This document shows, piece after piece, positions 1 to 7,994 of a stretch of 64,000 nt of DNA. Origin of the DNA: Synergistaceae bacterium (lineage in GTDB: Bacteria; Synergistota; Synergistia; Synergistales; Aminobacteriaceae). Under the pieces are notes generated by a model. The model saw only the letters and a program-made list of their open reading frames with translations. It made no database searches and had not been told where the DNA came from. The stretch spans positions 62,001 to 126,000 of the forward strand of contig JAFRAH010000006.1 of the NCBI GenBank assembly GCA_017405525.1, written 5' to 3'. The first letter of the stretch is position 1. Each line of letters opens with the position of its first letter. The position numbers were made by a program, and so were the translations under genes.

Positions 1-2157
1 GTCGGATGAAGTTGAAGGATCATTAACCACCATGACGCAATCAATGAGGCACGATCCTTCACTATTTGCTGCCTTGACCGTGAACGTGCTCATACCCAGC
101 TTGTAGTAGTCTGAGTTTTTGCCCGGCTTCTTGGGTGTTCCGCTGATTACTCCCGTTGTTGCGTTCAGTGCCAAGCCTGGAGGTAGCGTGCCTTTCGTGA
201 TGCTCCATGTCAGAGGGGCGGTACCTATGGCTTCGAGCTTCTTCGTGAACGCTTTGCCTGTCGTTGCTGTCAGCCTGTAGTCATCATGCTTTGATGGTGC
301 TATGCCCTTGATCTTCACGCTGATGTTCTTTGTGGAGCTTCCGAGCCTGTTCGTGGCCTTGACGCTGAAAGTCCATGTTCCACGCTTCGATGGTGCACCT
401 TTTAGCGTTCCGTCAGATGCTAGGGTGAACGATGTAGGAAGAGACCCTCCGGCAATGCTCCATGTTATGGGGGAAAGTCCTTTTGCCGTTAGCTTCTGTG
501 AATAAAGCTGTGTGATTGAGCCGTCGGGAAGGCTTGAACTTGTGGTGATTTCCGGCTTCCCTATAGTTACAGCAATTGTGAATTCCTTTGAGGCATTGCC
601 CTTTGAGTTCGTTGCTTTGAGCGTGAAGGTGAAGGTTCCTGCCTTTGTTGGTGTGCCGCTAATCCTTCCGTCCTGCGAAAGGGTGAGCCCGTCCGGGAGT
701 TTGCCGCTGGTGATGCTCTAGGTCATGGGTCTTGCTCCCTTTGCCGAGAGCCTGAGATCATATGCATCATCCGTTAGGCCGCTGGGGAGTGAGGTTGTCA
801 GTATTTGCGGCGGAAGGTTCGTTGCTACAGTCTCCTGCAAGGTCTGGAGTGCCTTCTTTGCATCAAGCAGCCCTTTGGCAGTGTAATCCTTTGCGTATTT
901 CCCGTTTGCACCTTTATTTATGGCGGCCTTTATCTGGCTTGCTGTGGCTTCTGGGAATATTGACTTCAGCAATGCCGCAACTCCTGAAACATGGGGGGTT
1001 GCCATTGATGTCCCACTGTATGATAAATACTCGTTGCCCGGCGTAGTACTGAGTATTTCTGTACCCGGCGCGGCAATGTCCACGTACGTTGTGCTGTAGT
1101 TACTTGATGAGCTCTTGGAGTAGGTCGAATCATTCTGTGCATTGGCTACTACGATCATGTTAGCGATGTTCTTGAATGATGCAGGATAGACATACATGCC
1201 GTTTACTGGCTTGCCGACCTCACAGGATTCATTTCCTGCCGCAACGCATATCACTGCTTTGTTTTTGTCGCTAAGGGCCTTGTATGCCAAGTAGGACGGG
1301 TCATTACTTGAGATCATTTCCTCCGGGCTCTTGCTCTGCCATCCACCAAGTGAGAGGTTGACCGCCGCAAGTGTCATTTCTGGGTGCTGGTCAATGAGTG
1401 TGCAAAGGTAGTTCAGTGCGTCAATAGTCCAAGAGATATAGCCGCTCCTGTCGTCATCAAGAACCTTCAGGGCAATGATTTTCGCCGTCCAGTTCACACC
1501 AACAACGCCTTTCCCGTTGTTGCCAACAGCCGCTATAGTTCCTGATACGTGGCTCCCGTGCCCGTCAGCGTCGGCATATGATGCGGCATCCTAGAAGTTC
1601 CTACTGTAGCTATTGGTCTCGAAGTTGGCCGCAAGGTCTTCATGTGTGCTGGCTATTCCCGTGTCGAGAACTGCAACGTAGACATTGCTCCCGCCTGTGA
1701 ACCCCTCATCCCAGAGCTTGTCGGCAGATATAGCGTGCATACCCCAGAGCTGGCTATAGTACGAGTCATTTGGTGTGGCGAAGGCATGTACCTTGTAGTT
1801 CAGCGACACACCCAGAACCTGCGGGTTGTTGCGGAGCTCGTCCATTAGTGCCGTCTCTGTTTTAGCGTCTGAATGGAGAAGTGCAAAGCTGTATCCTCCT
1901 GTCTCGGATAATGAGGAATAAGTTTTTGCCACTCTTGCCTCGTAACTTTCAGCAAGGGAGTTCAGCCTTACTTTTTCCGCAAGCGTCCCTAACTTTGAGC
2001 TTCCTGCGTATTCTGGCCTCTTGAAGACAACGAGGACATCCCCCGGAGCTACATCCGGTTTTACAGGTGATGCCCAAGAAATTCCTGTAATGAAAAGCAA
2101 CACGAACAAAATGAATGCGGGAAAGAGAAACGCTTTACATTTCCTGATCGCAAACAT
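1..2157 (-). pseudogene. Secreted subtilisin-like (S8) protease with putative Ig-type repeats, interrupted by two in-frame TAG codons; partial at left edge
   Basis: The sequence shows one continuous minus-strand frame from ATG at 2157 to the window edge, broken only by TAG at 1593-1591 (codon 189) and 720-718 (codon 480). A signal peptide (about residues 1-30) and a propeptide precede an S8 domain with the complete triad: Asp165 in AVLDTG, His200 in DGHGSH and Ser384 in GTSMATPH, plus the oxyanion Asn in AAGNE. Downstream lie repeats of the type GxxPxTWSIxxGxLP. The second amber stands where the two sister repeats (around 460 and 210) carry Trp. The first amber lies between the catalytic Asp and His, so termination there would kill the enzyme. 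No frameshift was found. It is either a recent pseudogene or is decoded by amber readthrough. The predicted role is extracellular proteolysis. Confidence 0.8.
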
Positions 2158-2230
2158 AATGAATCCCTCCTTGAAATTTTGCTGAAAACATGCAATTAAT
2201 GCCGGGATGAATATATTTTACAACAACGTG

Positions 2231-2261
2231 AAAAAATCCCCCTGCCATAAAGACAGAGGGA
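2231..2261 (-). terminator. Rho-independent terminator of the MatC-like/PrpF operon
   Basis: Read on the minus strand, arms TCCCTCTG and CAGGGGGA (one G-T pair) enclose a nine-base loop and are followed by six T. It lies about 30 bases past the stop of the carrier gene and closes that operon. Confidence 0.8.
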
Positions 2262-2292
2262 CAAAACTTTATATGAGGAGTTAAGTTGCCGC

Positions 2293-3558
2293 CTAGTAGA
2301 ACAGATGCCCAAGGTTGAACACACCAAGCCATGACATGAGCACGTTGATTAACACATTCGCCACACTCAGAAGGAACAAGGTCTTGAACATGTTGTTCAT
2401 CTCTTCAGTGGTTGTCTCCTTGCTTGCACTGTAGGATGACATGATGATTGCGCCGCCGGTTGAGAGTGGGCTTATTGCCGCCGCAAATGACGTTGCTATT
2501 ATCGCCGACATGAGCTCGACATAGCTGACCCCGAAGGTCTGAGCAACATTATGTGCAATGGGAAGGAGTGCGGGCATGACTACTCCGGTCGTTGAGCTGA
2601 CCCATGAGAGTATGCCCGAAGTCGCCGACATTATCGCTACTGCACTGTTCGCGCTCATCAGGCTGGAGAGGTAATCAGATACCAGCTTGATGCCGCCCAG
2701 CTTGTTGATGACGTTCACGAGGGCACCAACGCCGCAGATGAATACCAGAGTCCCCCAGGGGATTCCCTTGATGGCCTTCTTCTCGTCAGCACAGCCAGTG
2801 AGTATCAGGACGCTCGCCGCAAGGAACGCGAACAATCCTGTATCGAGCTTGAAGCCTATGCAGCAGATTACCACGATTACGATTACGATGATGGTTATTC
2901 TCTGCTGTTTGTTGAACGCCGGGATCTCTGACCACTTCATGGGGTTGTCGGCCTTCACCGCGTAGCCCTTGTAGAGAATGTAGACTACCAGAGTGAAGAT
3001 GAACCCAGATAACAGAGTGGACAGGAAGAGATGAAGCCCGAACCCTGAATATCCCATAGGGTTGGAGAGCTGAGCCGCAAGGATGCCCGTAATTGAGAGT
3101 GTTGAAGCACAGCCTGCATTAGCTCCGAGCTTGGCATATAGTGATGTCGCCATAGGGTTAATTTTCATCTCGAACGCCAGGAACATAGCGAACGTCGTCA
3201 TGAGGATACCAGCCGCTATATGTCCGGGCCCTATCGCTGAAATGAACGCCGAGAGTACAAACATAAGGATTGGGATTAAGACGGTGCGTTTTCCGACGAG
3301 GGCAACAACCTTCTTCGAGAAGAGCTCAAGCGTCCCGTTCTGAGATGCCATCCCGAACATGAAGGTAACGCCGACGAGCGTAACGAACATTGACGAGCTG
3401 AACCCTGCGGTGATCTGTGAGGCCTTCATTCCCCCGACAGTGCCGAGAACGAATGCCGCGCCAAGTGCGAAAAATCCGAGGTTGATCTTCTTGATGAAAC
3501 CGATAGCCACGACAACGGCCAGAACTAACAGCGATATTATGGGCAGATATTCCTGCAT
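2293..3558 (-). CDS. MatC-like dicarboxylate carrier (SLC13/ArsB-type ion transporter superfamily)
   Basis: This is a 421-residue, highly hydrophobic protein with about ten to twelve predicted membrane segments. The N-terminal block (VGGMKASQITAGF, then a hairpin with SAIGPGHIAAG) and the C-terminal TSFAAAISPLSTGGA stretch resemble the dicarboxylate carrier MatC family and related Na+-coupled organic-acid permeases. It follows the PrpF-like gene by 28 bases and shares its direction, so the two probably form one operon importing and isomerising a small di- or tricarboxylate, controlled by the divergent LysR gene. The stop is TAC TAG G and a TAA follows four codons later, so a slightly longer ancestral C-terminus is possible. 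The family is fairly clear; the substrate is not. Confidence 0.75.
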   Translation of the reverse strand: MQEYLPIISLLVLAVVVAIGFIKKINLGFFALGAAFVLGTVGGMKASQITAGFSSSMFVTLVGVTFMFGMASQNGTLELFSKKVVALVGKRTVLIPILMFVLSAFISAIGPGHIAAGILMTTFAMFLAFEMKINPMATSLYAKLGANAGCASTLSITGILAAQLSNPMGYSGFGLHLFLSTLLSGFIFTLVVYILYKGYAVKADNPMKWSEIPAFNKQQRITIIVIVIVVICCIGFKLDTGLFAFLAASVLILTGCADEKKAIKGIPWGTLVFICGVGALVNVINKLGGIKLVSDYLSSLMSANSAVAIMSATSGILSWVSSTTGVVMPALLPIAHNVAQTFGVSYVELMSAIIATSFAAAISPLSTGGAIIMSSYSASKETTTEEMNNMFKTLFLLSVANVLINVLMSWLGVFNLGHLFY

Positions 3559-3586
3559 TATGATTTACCCCCTTGAGTGTGAGAGA

Positions 3587-4732
3587 TTAGAGCCTTATCC
3601 TTGCGGTGCCTTCCATGAGGAAATTAGCCGTCCTGAACCCGAATGTGTCTATGATTTCCGGGACATTGCTGCCTGCCTCAAGCCGGAAGTCCGCGCCGCA
3701 TTCGAGTATTCCTGCCGCATGTCCTATCCTGATGAACTGGGTATCAGCATTCGGGGCTAAGACCTGGTTGACGATTGAGCCCGGAGTTACTGCCGCCGCC
3801 GCCGTGCACATTGCGCCGGTCATTGCGTAGGAGGGATGAGCCTTCTGCATCGACATCATTCGTGAGAGGAGATCTATCTTGTCCTTCGCGATTGCCTTAC
3901 CGTCCGAGGCTGTGTAGTCGTCAGGTTCAGCGACAAATGTCATCTTAGGGATTCCGGGAGTGTCCCATGCGGAGCGTTTGTAGTCGTCAATGAGTCCGAG
4001 CTTTACTGCCGCAAGCCCCCTGATTTTCTCCAGAAGGTCGAGTGTCTCAGGGTTGCCGTTTATCTCGTCAGGAAGTTCCTTGCCAGTAAGCCCAATATCT
4101 TTTGCCTTCGCGAACACCAGCGGGTTGGCCGCGTCAACGATGGACACGTCAACTTTCCCGAACCCCGGAACGTCAAGGGTATCTACAACGTTGCCGGTGG
4201 GAAGAAGTCCTTTGCCGAGAGTTCCTGCCGGGTTGACGAACTTCAGCTTTACGGGTGATGCTGTGCCTGGTACTCCAGCAATGGCGAAATCCCCGGAATA
4301 TTCGACCTCTCCGCCGGGGGTCTTAACGTCAGCAGCAATGATCTTGTTCGTGTTGGTGTTGAAGATTCGTACGGTTGTCGTTCCGTCTTTGGCCTCAATT
4401 AATCCTTTCTCGATGGCGAAAGGCCCGACACCTGAAGAGATATTCCCGCAGTTCCCCTTGTAGCTCACTAATGGCTTGTCCACGCTGACCTGTGCGAACG
4501 TGTAATCTACGTCAGCTTCAGGGTGTGATGACTTCTTGATGATGGCTACCTTGCTGGTTACTGAGTATGACCCTCCAAGCCCGTCAATCTGTTTTGCGTC
4601 CGGGCTTCCCATGAGCCTGAGCAGAAGGGGCTCCCATTCGTCGTGATTTTCGGGCAGGTCTGATTCGAGAATGTATACTCCCTTGCTTGTGCCGCCGCGC
4701 ATGATAGTTACCGGCAGTTTCTTCACTGTCAT
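3587..4732 (-). CDS. PrpF/4-oxalomesaconate tautomerase family isomerase
   Basis: The 381-residue protein opens with KKLPVTIMRGGTSKG and contains DGLGGSYSVTSKVA, YKGNCGNISSGVGPFAI and GHAAGILECGAD. These are the landmarks of the PrpF branch of the diaminopimelate-epimerase fold (2-methylaconitate cis-trans isomerase, 4-oxalomesaconate tautomerase), with the catalytic cysteine expected in the GNCGN loop. It would move a double bond in an aconitate- or oxalomesaconate-like tricarboxylate in the cytosol. Neighbours are the MatC-like carrier downstream and a divergent LysR gene. Neither prpBCD nor aromatic-degradation genes are in view, so the precise substrate is unresolved. Confidence 0.85.
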   Translation of the reverse strand: MTVKKLPVTIMRGGTSKGVYILESDLPENHDEWEPLLLRLMGSPDAKQIDGLGGSYSVTSKVAIIKKSSHPEADVDYTFAQVSVDKPLVSYKGNCGNISSGVGPFAIEKGLIEAKDGTTTVRIFNTNTNKIIAADVKTPGGEVEYSGDFAIAGVPGTASPVKLKFVNPAGTLGKGLLPTGNVVDTLDVPGFGKVDVSIVDAANPLVFAKAKDIGLTGKELPDEINGNPETLDLLEKIRGLAAVKLGLIDDYKRSAWDTPGIPKMTFVAEPDDYTASDGKAIAKDKIDLLSRMMSMQKAHPSYAMTGAMCTAAAAVTPGSIVNQVLAPNADTQFIRIGHAAGILECGADFRLEAGSNVPEIIDTFGFRTANFLMEGTARIRL

Positions 4733-4806
4733 TGCTTTTACCCTCCGTTATCTGTTGTTTATGTGTGGGATGTCTTTGTGATGGGCAAATAATAAATCAA
4801 GACTGC

Positions 4807-4812
4807 TATAAT
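4807..4812 (+). promoter_or_regulatory. Probable -10 box in the LysR/PrpF divergent intergenic region
   Basis: A perfect TATAAT lies about 65 bases before the LysR start in the 145-base AT-rich gap between the divergent genes. No convincing -35 at standard spacing was found, as is common for activator-dependent promoters. LysR operators would be expected in this gap. Confidence 0.4.
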
Positions 4813-4877
4813 GTGAAATATAGATTAGTCATGAAAAACATAACCTGAAATTATTTTCATGAAACGAGGAATTGTTG

Positions 4878-5774
4878 ATGGACTTCCGGGAAATATCCTA
4901 CATTGCCGCAATAGCCAAGCACCAGAATATCACCAAAGCCGCCGAAGCACTCTATATCAGTCAGCCGGCATTGAGCAAGTTCCTGATGAGCCTTGAGGAT
5001 GAGTTAGGGTTAAAGCTCTTTGACCGTGTTGAACGAAAATACATTCCTACATATACCGGGAAAAGATACCTCGAATATGCCCGGACTATCCTTGAGACCA
5101 AAGCGAGCCTTGACGCTGAACTTTCCGACATCATCAAGCGTGATATTGGCATCCTGAACATCGGCCTGCCTAATATGCGCTGCACCTTCATGCTCCCGAA
5201 GATACTTCCCGACTTCAACCGTAAGTATCCTAACGTTAAGGTGAATATCTTTGAGGGGACGAGTGCAATGATTGACGTTAAGCTGCTTGAGGGGGATATT
5301 GACTTGGCGTTCTACAGCAAGCCCCACGAGGTTAGCCCGCACATAGAGTACGAGACCTTAGCACATGAGGAGCTCCTGGTCTGCACGTGCCGTAACCACC
5401 CGGTAAAATCTTCGGCCATGAACGGGCACATAGAGCTGTCATCGCTGAAAGATGAGAGGCTGATACTCCTTTCGCCGGAGCAGAGGACCGGGCAGATTTC
5501 GCGGCACTACCTGAAGCAGGCAGGAATAGAGCTCACAAACTCGATAACGACAAACAACATGCCCGCCGTAATCTCACTGACTGAGCAGGGCTGGGGGGTA
5601 TCGTTCATCTTCGAGAGCCATTTACGCTGGCATTCCCCCAAGCCGGAGATTGACACCTACAGTTTCGGGAGCCCTAGGGTTACGAGTGATTTCGTTGCGG
5701 CCATGAGGAAGGGCAGCTATGTTTCGGCCTATGCGAGGGAGTTCGTGGAGGATGCCAGGAAGTTGTATGCGTGA
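4878..5774 (+). CDS. LysR-family transcriptional regulator
   Basis: The protein is about 298 residues and has the typical N-terminal winged HTH (MDFREISYIAAIAKHQNITKAAEALYISQPALSKFL) followed by a periplasmic-binding-protein-like effector domain. The ATG at 4878 is preferred to the TTG two codons upstream because the family starts at the MDF position. It is transcribed away from the PrpF-like/MatC-like pair, the classical arrangement for a LysR activator of a catabolic operon; the inducer would be the transported organic acid or an isomer. It ends in TGA at 5774. Confidence 0.9.
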   Translation: MDFREISYIAAIAKHQNITKAAEALYISQPALSKFLMSLEDELGLKLFDRVERKYIPTYTGKRYLEYARTILETKASLDAELSDIIKRDIGILNIGLPNMRCTFMLPKILPDFNRKYPNVKVNIFEGTSAMIDVKLLEGDIDLAFYSKPHEVSPHIEYETLAHEELLVCTCRNHPVKSSAMNGHIELSSLKDERLILLSPEQRTGQISRHYLKQAGIELTNSITTNNMPAVISLTEQGWGVSFIFESHLRWHSPKPEIDTYSFGSPRVTSDFVAAMRKGSYVSAYAREFVEDARKLYA

Positions 5775-5825
5775 GTGATAGTGTAGAATATGGAATGTGA
5801 AAATTTCCATTAAGGAGTGAAAATA

Positions 5826-6095
5826 ATGCCGGGATATTCCTACAACGCTACCTATAATGCATTGAGGCTTAACGAGTTGCTTTCCTCGCTCAACAATGAA
5901 GATCTGACGAAAGCTATAAGCTATGTTGAATTTCTCTCAGAACAGCGTGCAAAGGCTGAGGCTGACAGAACCGACAGAATAATACGTGAAATACAAGAAC
6001 TTATTGGGGATGATAAAGGCTGGGCCTCAGAAGAAGAGATGATTAAGGACATGGCCGAGTTCAGAAGGAGCAGGATGAGTGAAAATATTAGTTGA
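5826..6095 (+). CDS. Putative antitoxin partner of the PIN-domain toxin
   Basis: A small, charged, mostly helical protein (about 89 residues), with the segment NNEDLTKAISYVEFLSEQR similar to DUF2281-like antitoxins, whose N-terminal region packs helices. The ATG at 5826 is chosen because AAGGAG lies eight bases upstream; an earlier in-frame GTG overlaps that Shine-Dalgarno. The gene overlaps the PIN gene by 17 bases, implying translational coupling. Base composition is AT-richer than the neighbours, consistent with an acquired module. The antitoxin assignment rests on context and size rather than a diagnostic motif. Confidence 0.6.
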   Translation: MPGYSYNATYNALRLNELLSSLNNEDLTKAISYVEFLSEQRAKAEADRTDRIIREIQELIGDDKGWASEEEMIKDMAEFRRSRMSENIS

Positions 6096-6480
6096 TACCA
6101 ATGTGCTTATATCAGCTATGATATTTGACGGAAGGGTTTTGAGACTGCTGAAACATCTGCTGAAATTCACGCATCGCAACATTAACGTACTCGTCTCAGA
6201 ATATGTGGATAATGAGTTTAAAACAACGCTGTCAAAGAAATGGCCTGCTTCTGTTGCTAAAGTATACTCAGATTACCGCTCCATGAAGTTTATTTTTTGT
6301 GAAAGTAGTCCTAAATTAACAGGGATGCTCCGGGATACCAAAGACATCCCTGTTCTTAGTGATGCTATATATCATGATGCAGATATTATTCTTACGGGAG
6401 ATAAAGACTTCCTAGAATCAGGAATAACCCGCCCCTTGATATATTCCCCCGCAATGCTGGCTGACATTCTCAGAATCTAG
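6079..6480 (+). CDS. PIN-domain ribonuclease, VapC-like toxin (COG1569 type)
   Basis: The 133-residue protein starts with the PIN signature KILVDTNVLISAM (first acidic metal ligand in VDTN) and carries later acidic positions in VLSDAIYHDADIILTGDKDFLE, giving the expected carboxylate cluster for Mg2+-dependent RNA cleavage. The start is GTG at 6079 inside the upstream gene. With the upstream small gene it makes a two-gene toxin-antitoxin-like operon. Its stop TAG shares a CTAG palindrome with the stop of the convergent dehydrogenase gene, so the two genes overlap by four bases. Confidence 0.75.
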   Translation: MKILVDTNVLISAMIFDGRVLRLLKHLLKFTHRNINVLVSEYVDNEFKTTLSKKWPASVAKVYSDYRSMKFIFCESSPKLTGMLRDTKDIPVLSDAIYHDADIILTGDKDFLESGITRPLIYSPAMLADILRI

Positions 6481-7436
6481 ACTGCCTGCCTCATTCCCTG
6501 AGCATTCCCGTCGTGAATCTGTCTGAGTATCTCCACAGCAACCTCAAGAGCCTTCTTGCCGTCCCCTCCGCCAACAACAGGAGGACGATGCTCACGTACG
6601 CACCTCACGAAATCCGCAAGCTCCAGCTTCAACGGTTCACTCTTCGGGAATACGGGAGTCTCGCGAATCTCTACCTGGCCTTCAGGATTGTTCACACACC
6701 GGGAAATCTGCACGGTCTGTAGCTCATAGTTCACGGTAATCTGCCTCTCACGCTCCACTACTTCGAGCTGACGGCACTTCTTCTGTGCACACCTTGACGT
6801 GAGAATATGTGCGACCGTCCCGTCCTCGAACGTGATATGTGCGTCGGCTATGTCCTCGTGGTCTGTGAAGACACATCCCCCCGTCGCGGCAATCCTCGCA
6901 ATACGTGAAGGAACGAGGGACATCACTATATCTATGTCGTGAATCATCAGGTCAAGGACAACCCCAACGTCATTGATGCGCGGGGTGAAGGGTGCTGTAC
7001 GTCTGGCATCAAGATAGACGGGTCTGCAGGGTATCCCGGAAATGTAGCGTATGGCACTGTTGAAACGCTCAATATGTCCCACCTGAAGGACGAGGTTCTT
7101 TCTGTCGGCGATTTCGAGGAGTTCACCGGCCTCTGACGGTTTCACAGTTACGGGCTTCTCAACGAGCACATGAATACCTGCCTCAAGTGCGGTCTTCGCG
7201 ATCTCGTAGTGCTGGCTCGTGGGAACTACAACGGAGATTGCATCGGGAGACTGCCTGCGGATGAGCTCCTCAAGTGATGAGTAGGCAGGAACTCCCAAGT
7301 GTCCACCGATAAGCCGGGCTCTCTCTATGTCGCTGTCAGCAACCCCAACAAGCTGGGCATCAAGAAGCTCGGTGTATATCCTTGCGTGATGCTGTCCCAA
7401 ATGCCCGACACCTATAACTGCAACTCTCTCTGTCAT
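6477..7436 (-). CDS. Gfo/Idh/MocA family NAD(P)-dependent dehydrogenase, GnnA-like
   Basis: The roughly 319-residue protein opens with the Rossmann motif VAVIGVGHLGQHHARIY and contains LVEKPVT, the EKP motif of the Gfo/Idh/MocA family, then GHIERFN and the substrate-side HDIDIVMSL segment. Start ATG 7436 is chosen over an upstream extension because the family starts directly at the Rossmann strand and a purine-rich GGGGAAGG lies before it. The combination of GHIERFN and HDIDI resembles UDP-GlcNAc 3-dehydrogenases (GnnA) used to make 3-amino lipid A precursors, but no gnnB or lpx gene is nearby, so that role is inference only. Confidence 0.75.
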   Translation of the reverse strand: MTERVAVIGVGHLGQHHARIYTELLDAQLVGVADSDIERARLIGGHLGVPAYSSLEELIRRQSPDAISVVVPTSQHYEIAKTALEAGIHVLVEKPVTVKPSEAGELLEIADRKNLVLQVGHIERFNSAIRYISGIPCRPVYLDARRTAPFTPRINDVGVVLDLMIHDIDIVMSLVPSRIARIAATGGCVFTDHEDIADAHITFEDGTVAHILTSRCAQKKCRQLEVVERERQITVNYELQTVQISRCVNNPEGQVEIRETPVFPKSEPLKLELADFVRCVREHRPPVVGGGDGKKALEVAVEILRQIHDGNAQGMRQAV

Positions 7437-7490
7437 GATGAAAATCCTTCCCCTTAGTGAAATATCTTCATTGTTACTTATCACATAATA

Positions 7491-7516
7491 CGTAATTTTT
7501 GTGGCATAATATTACG
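7491..7516. promoter_or_regulatory. Inverted repeat in a divergent intergenic region
   Basis: CGTAAT and ATTACG form six-base arms around a 14-base AT-rich spacer, between the divergent dehydrogenase and the small gene at 7542. The spacer includes GTGGCATAAT, also seen nearly unchanged upstream of secA (TTGTGGCATAAAAT near 7934). It may be an operator or may overlap promoter elements. Confidence 0.35.
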
Positions 7517-7541
7517 AAATTTTCTAGGAGGCAATAAGGAC

Positions 7542-7853
7542 ATGACGAAACAGGAAATTCTCTCGAAGGTCAACGAGCTCATCAATGCCCCGTCAGTTTG
7601 CGCACCCGTGAAGTCAGCGGCAGAAGCATACGTTAAGGCTCAGGACAAGAAGACGGCTGAAGCACTCGTTAAGGAACTTGAGGCTGAGGTCTGCTCAGTC
7701 GATGAACTCATAGGGCTGTGTGAGTCCGACAAAGGCAGGCAGATATTCGGAGCTGAGAGGGCGGCAGGAATGATCGAGGCAGCCAGGAAGTCGAAAGAGT
7801 CAGGGAACAAGTACTGCATTTGCCCGGCATGTCAGGCAGGGGGAGTCATCTAG
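7542..7853 (+). CDS. Small conserved protein with C-terminal CxCPxC motif (often annotated Hsp90-like); possible TAG-shortened C-terminus
   Basis: A 103-residue helical protein ending in KYCICPACQAGGVI. A similar architecture (helical body, FGAE segment, terminal YCxCPAC) is common in anaerobes and is often annotated as a molecular chaperone Hsp90, although it is not true HtpG; its function is unknown. GGAGG sits upstream of ATG 7542. The stop is ATC TAG GAG, and after it six further codons read ENREAL before another TAG. As I remember the family, members continue with a similar charged tail ending in leucines, so this TAG may be a premature amber that removes only the tail. Confidence 0.6.
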   Translation: MTKQEILSKVNELINAPSVCAPVKSAAEAYVKAQDKKTAEALVKELEAEVCSVDELIGLCESDKGRQIFGAERAAGMIEAARKSKESGNKYCICPACQAGGVI

Positions 7854-7994
7854 GAGAACAGGGAGGCTCTTTAGCTCAGAGGCAGGAAGGTAGGTTGATG
7901 GCCTTGTCAGAATTGGCAGGGTCATTTTTTTTTGCGTTGTGGCATAAAATAATTCATGATAATCTTTTCACACTTCAAATCCAAAGGAGACAAT

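Noticed and set aside
718-2157. Genome-wide reassignment of TAG to an amino acid, or pyrrolysine insertion
   Set aside because: Many core genes here end properly in TAG (nusG, rplK, rplA, hisS, iscU, mutS2), the residues expected at the ambers differ (Gln and Trp), and no pyl genes are in view.
7861-7925. tRNA-like stretch CTTTAGCTCAGAGGC near 7868
   Set aside because: It resembles the start of a D arm, but no matching D-stem, anticodon stem or TTCGA arm follows; it lies in the tail of the 7542 gene.
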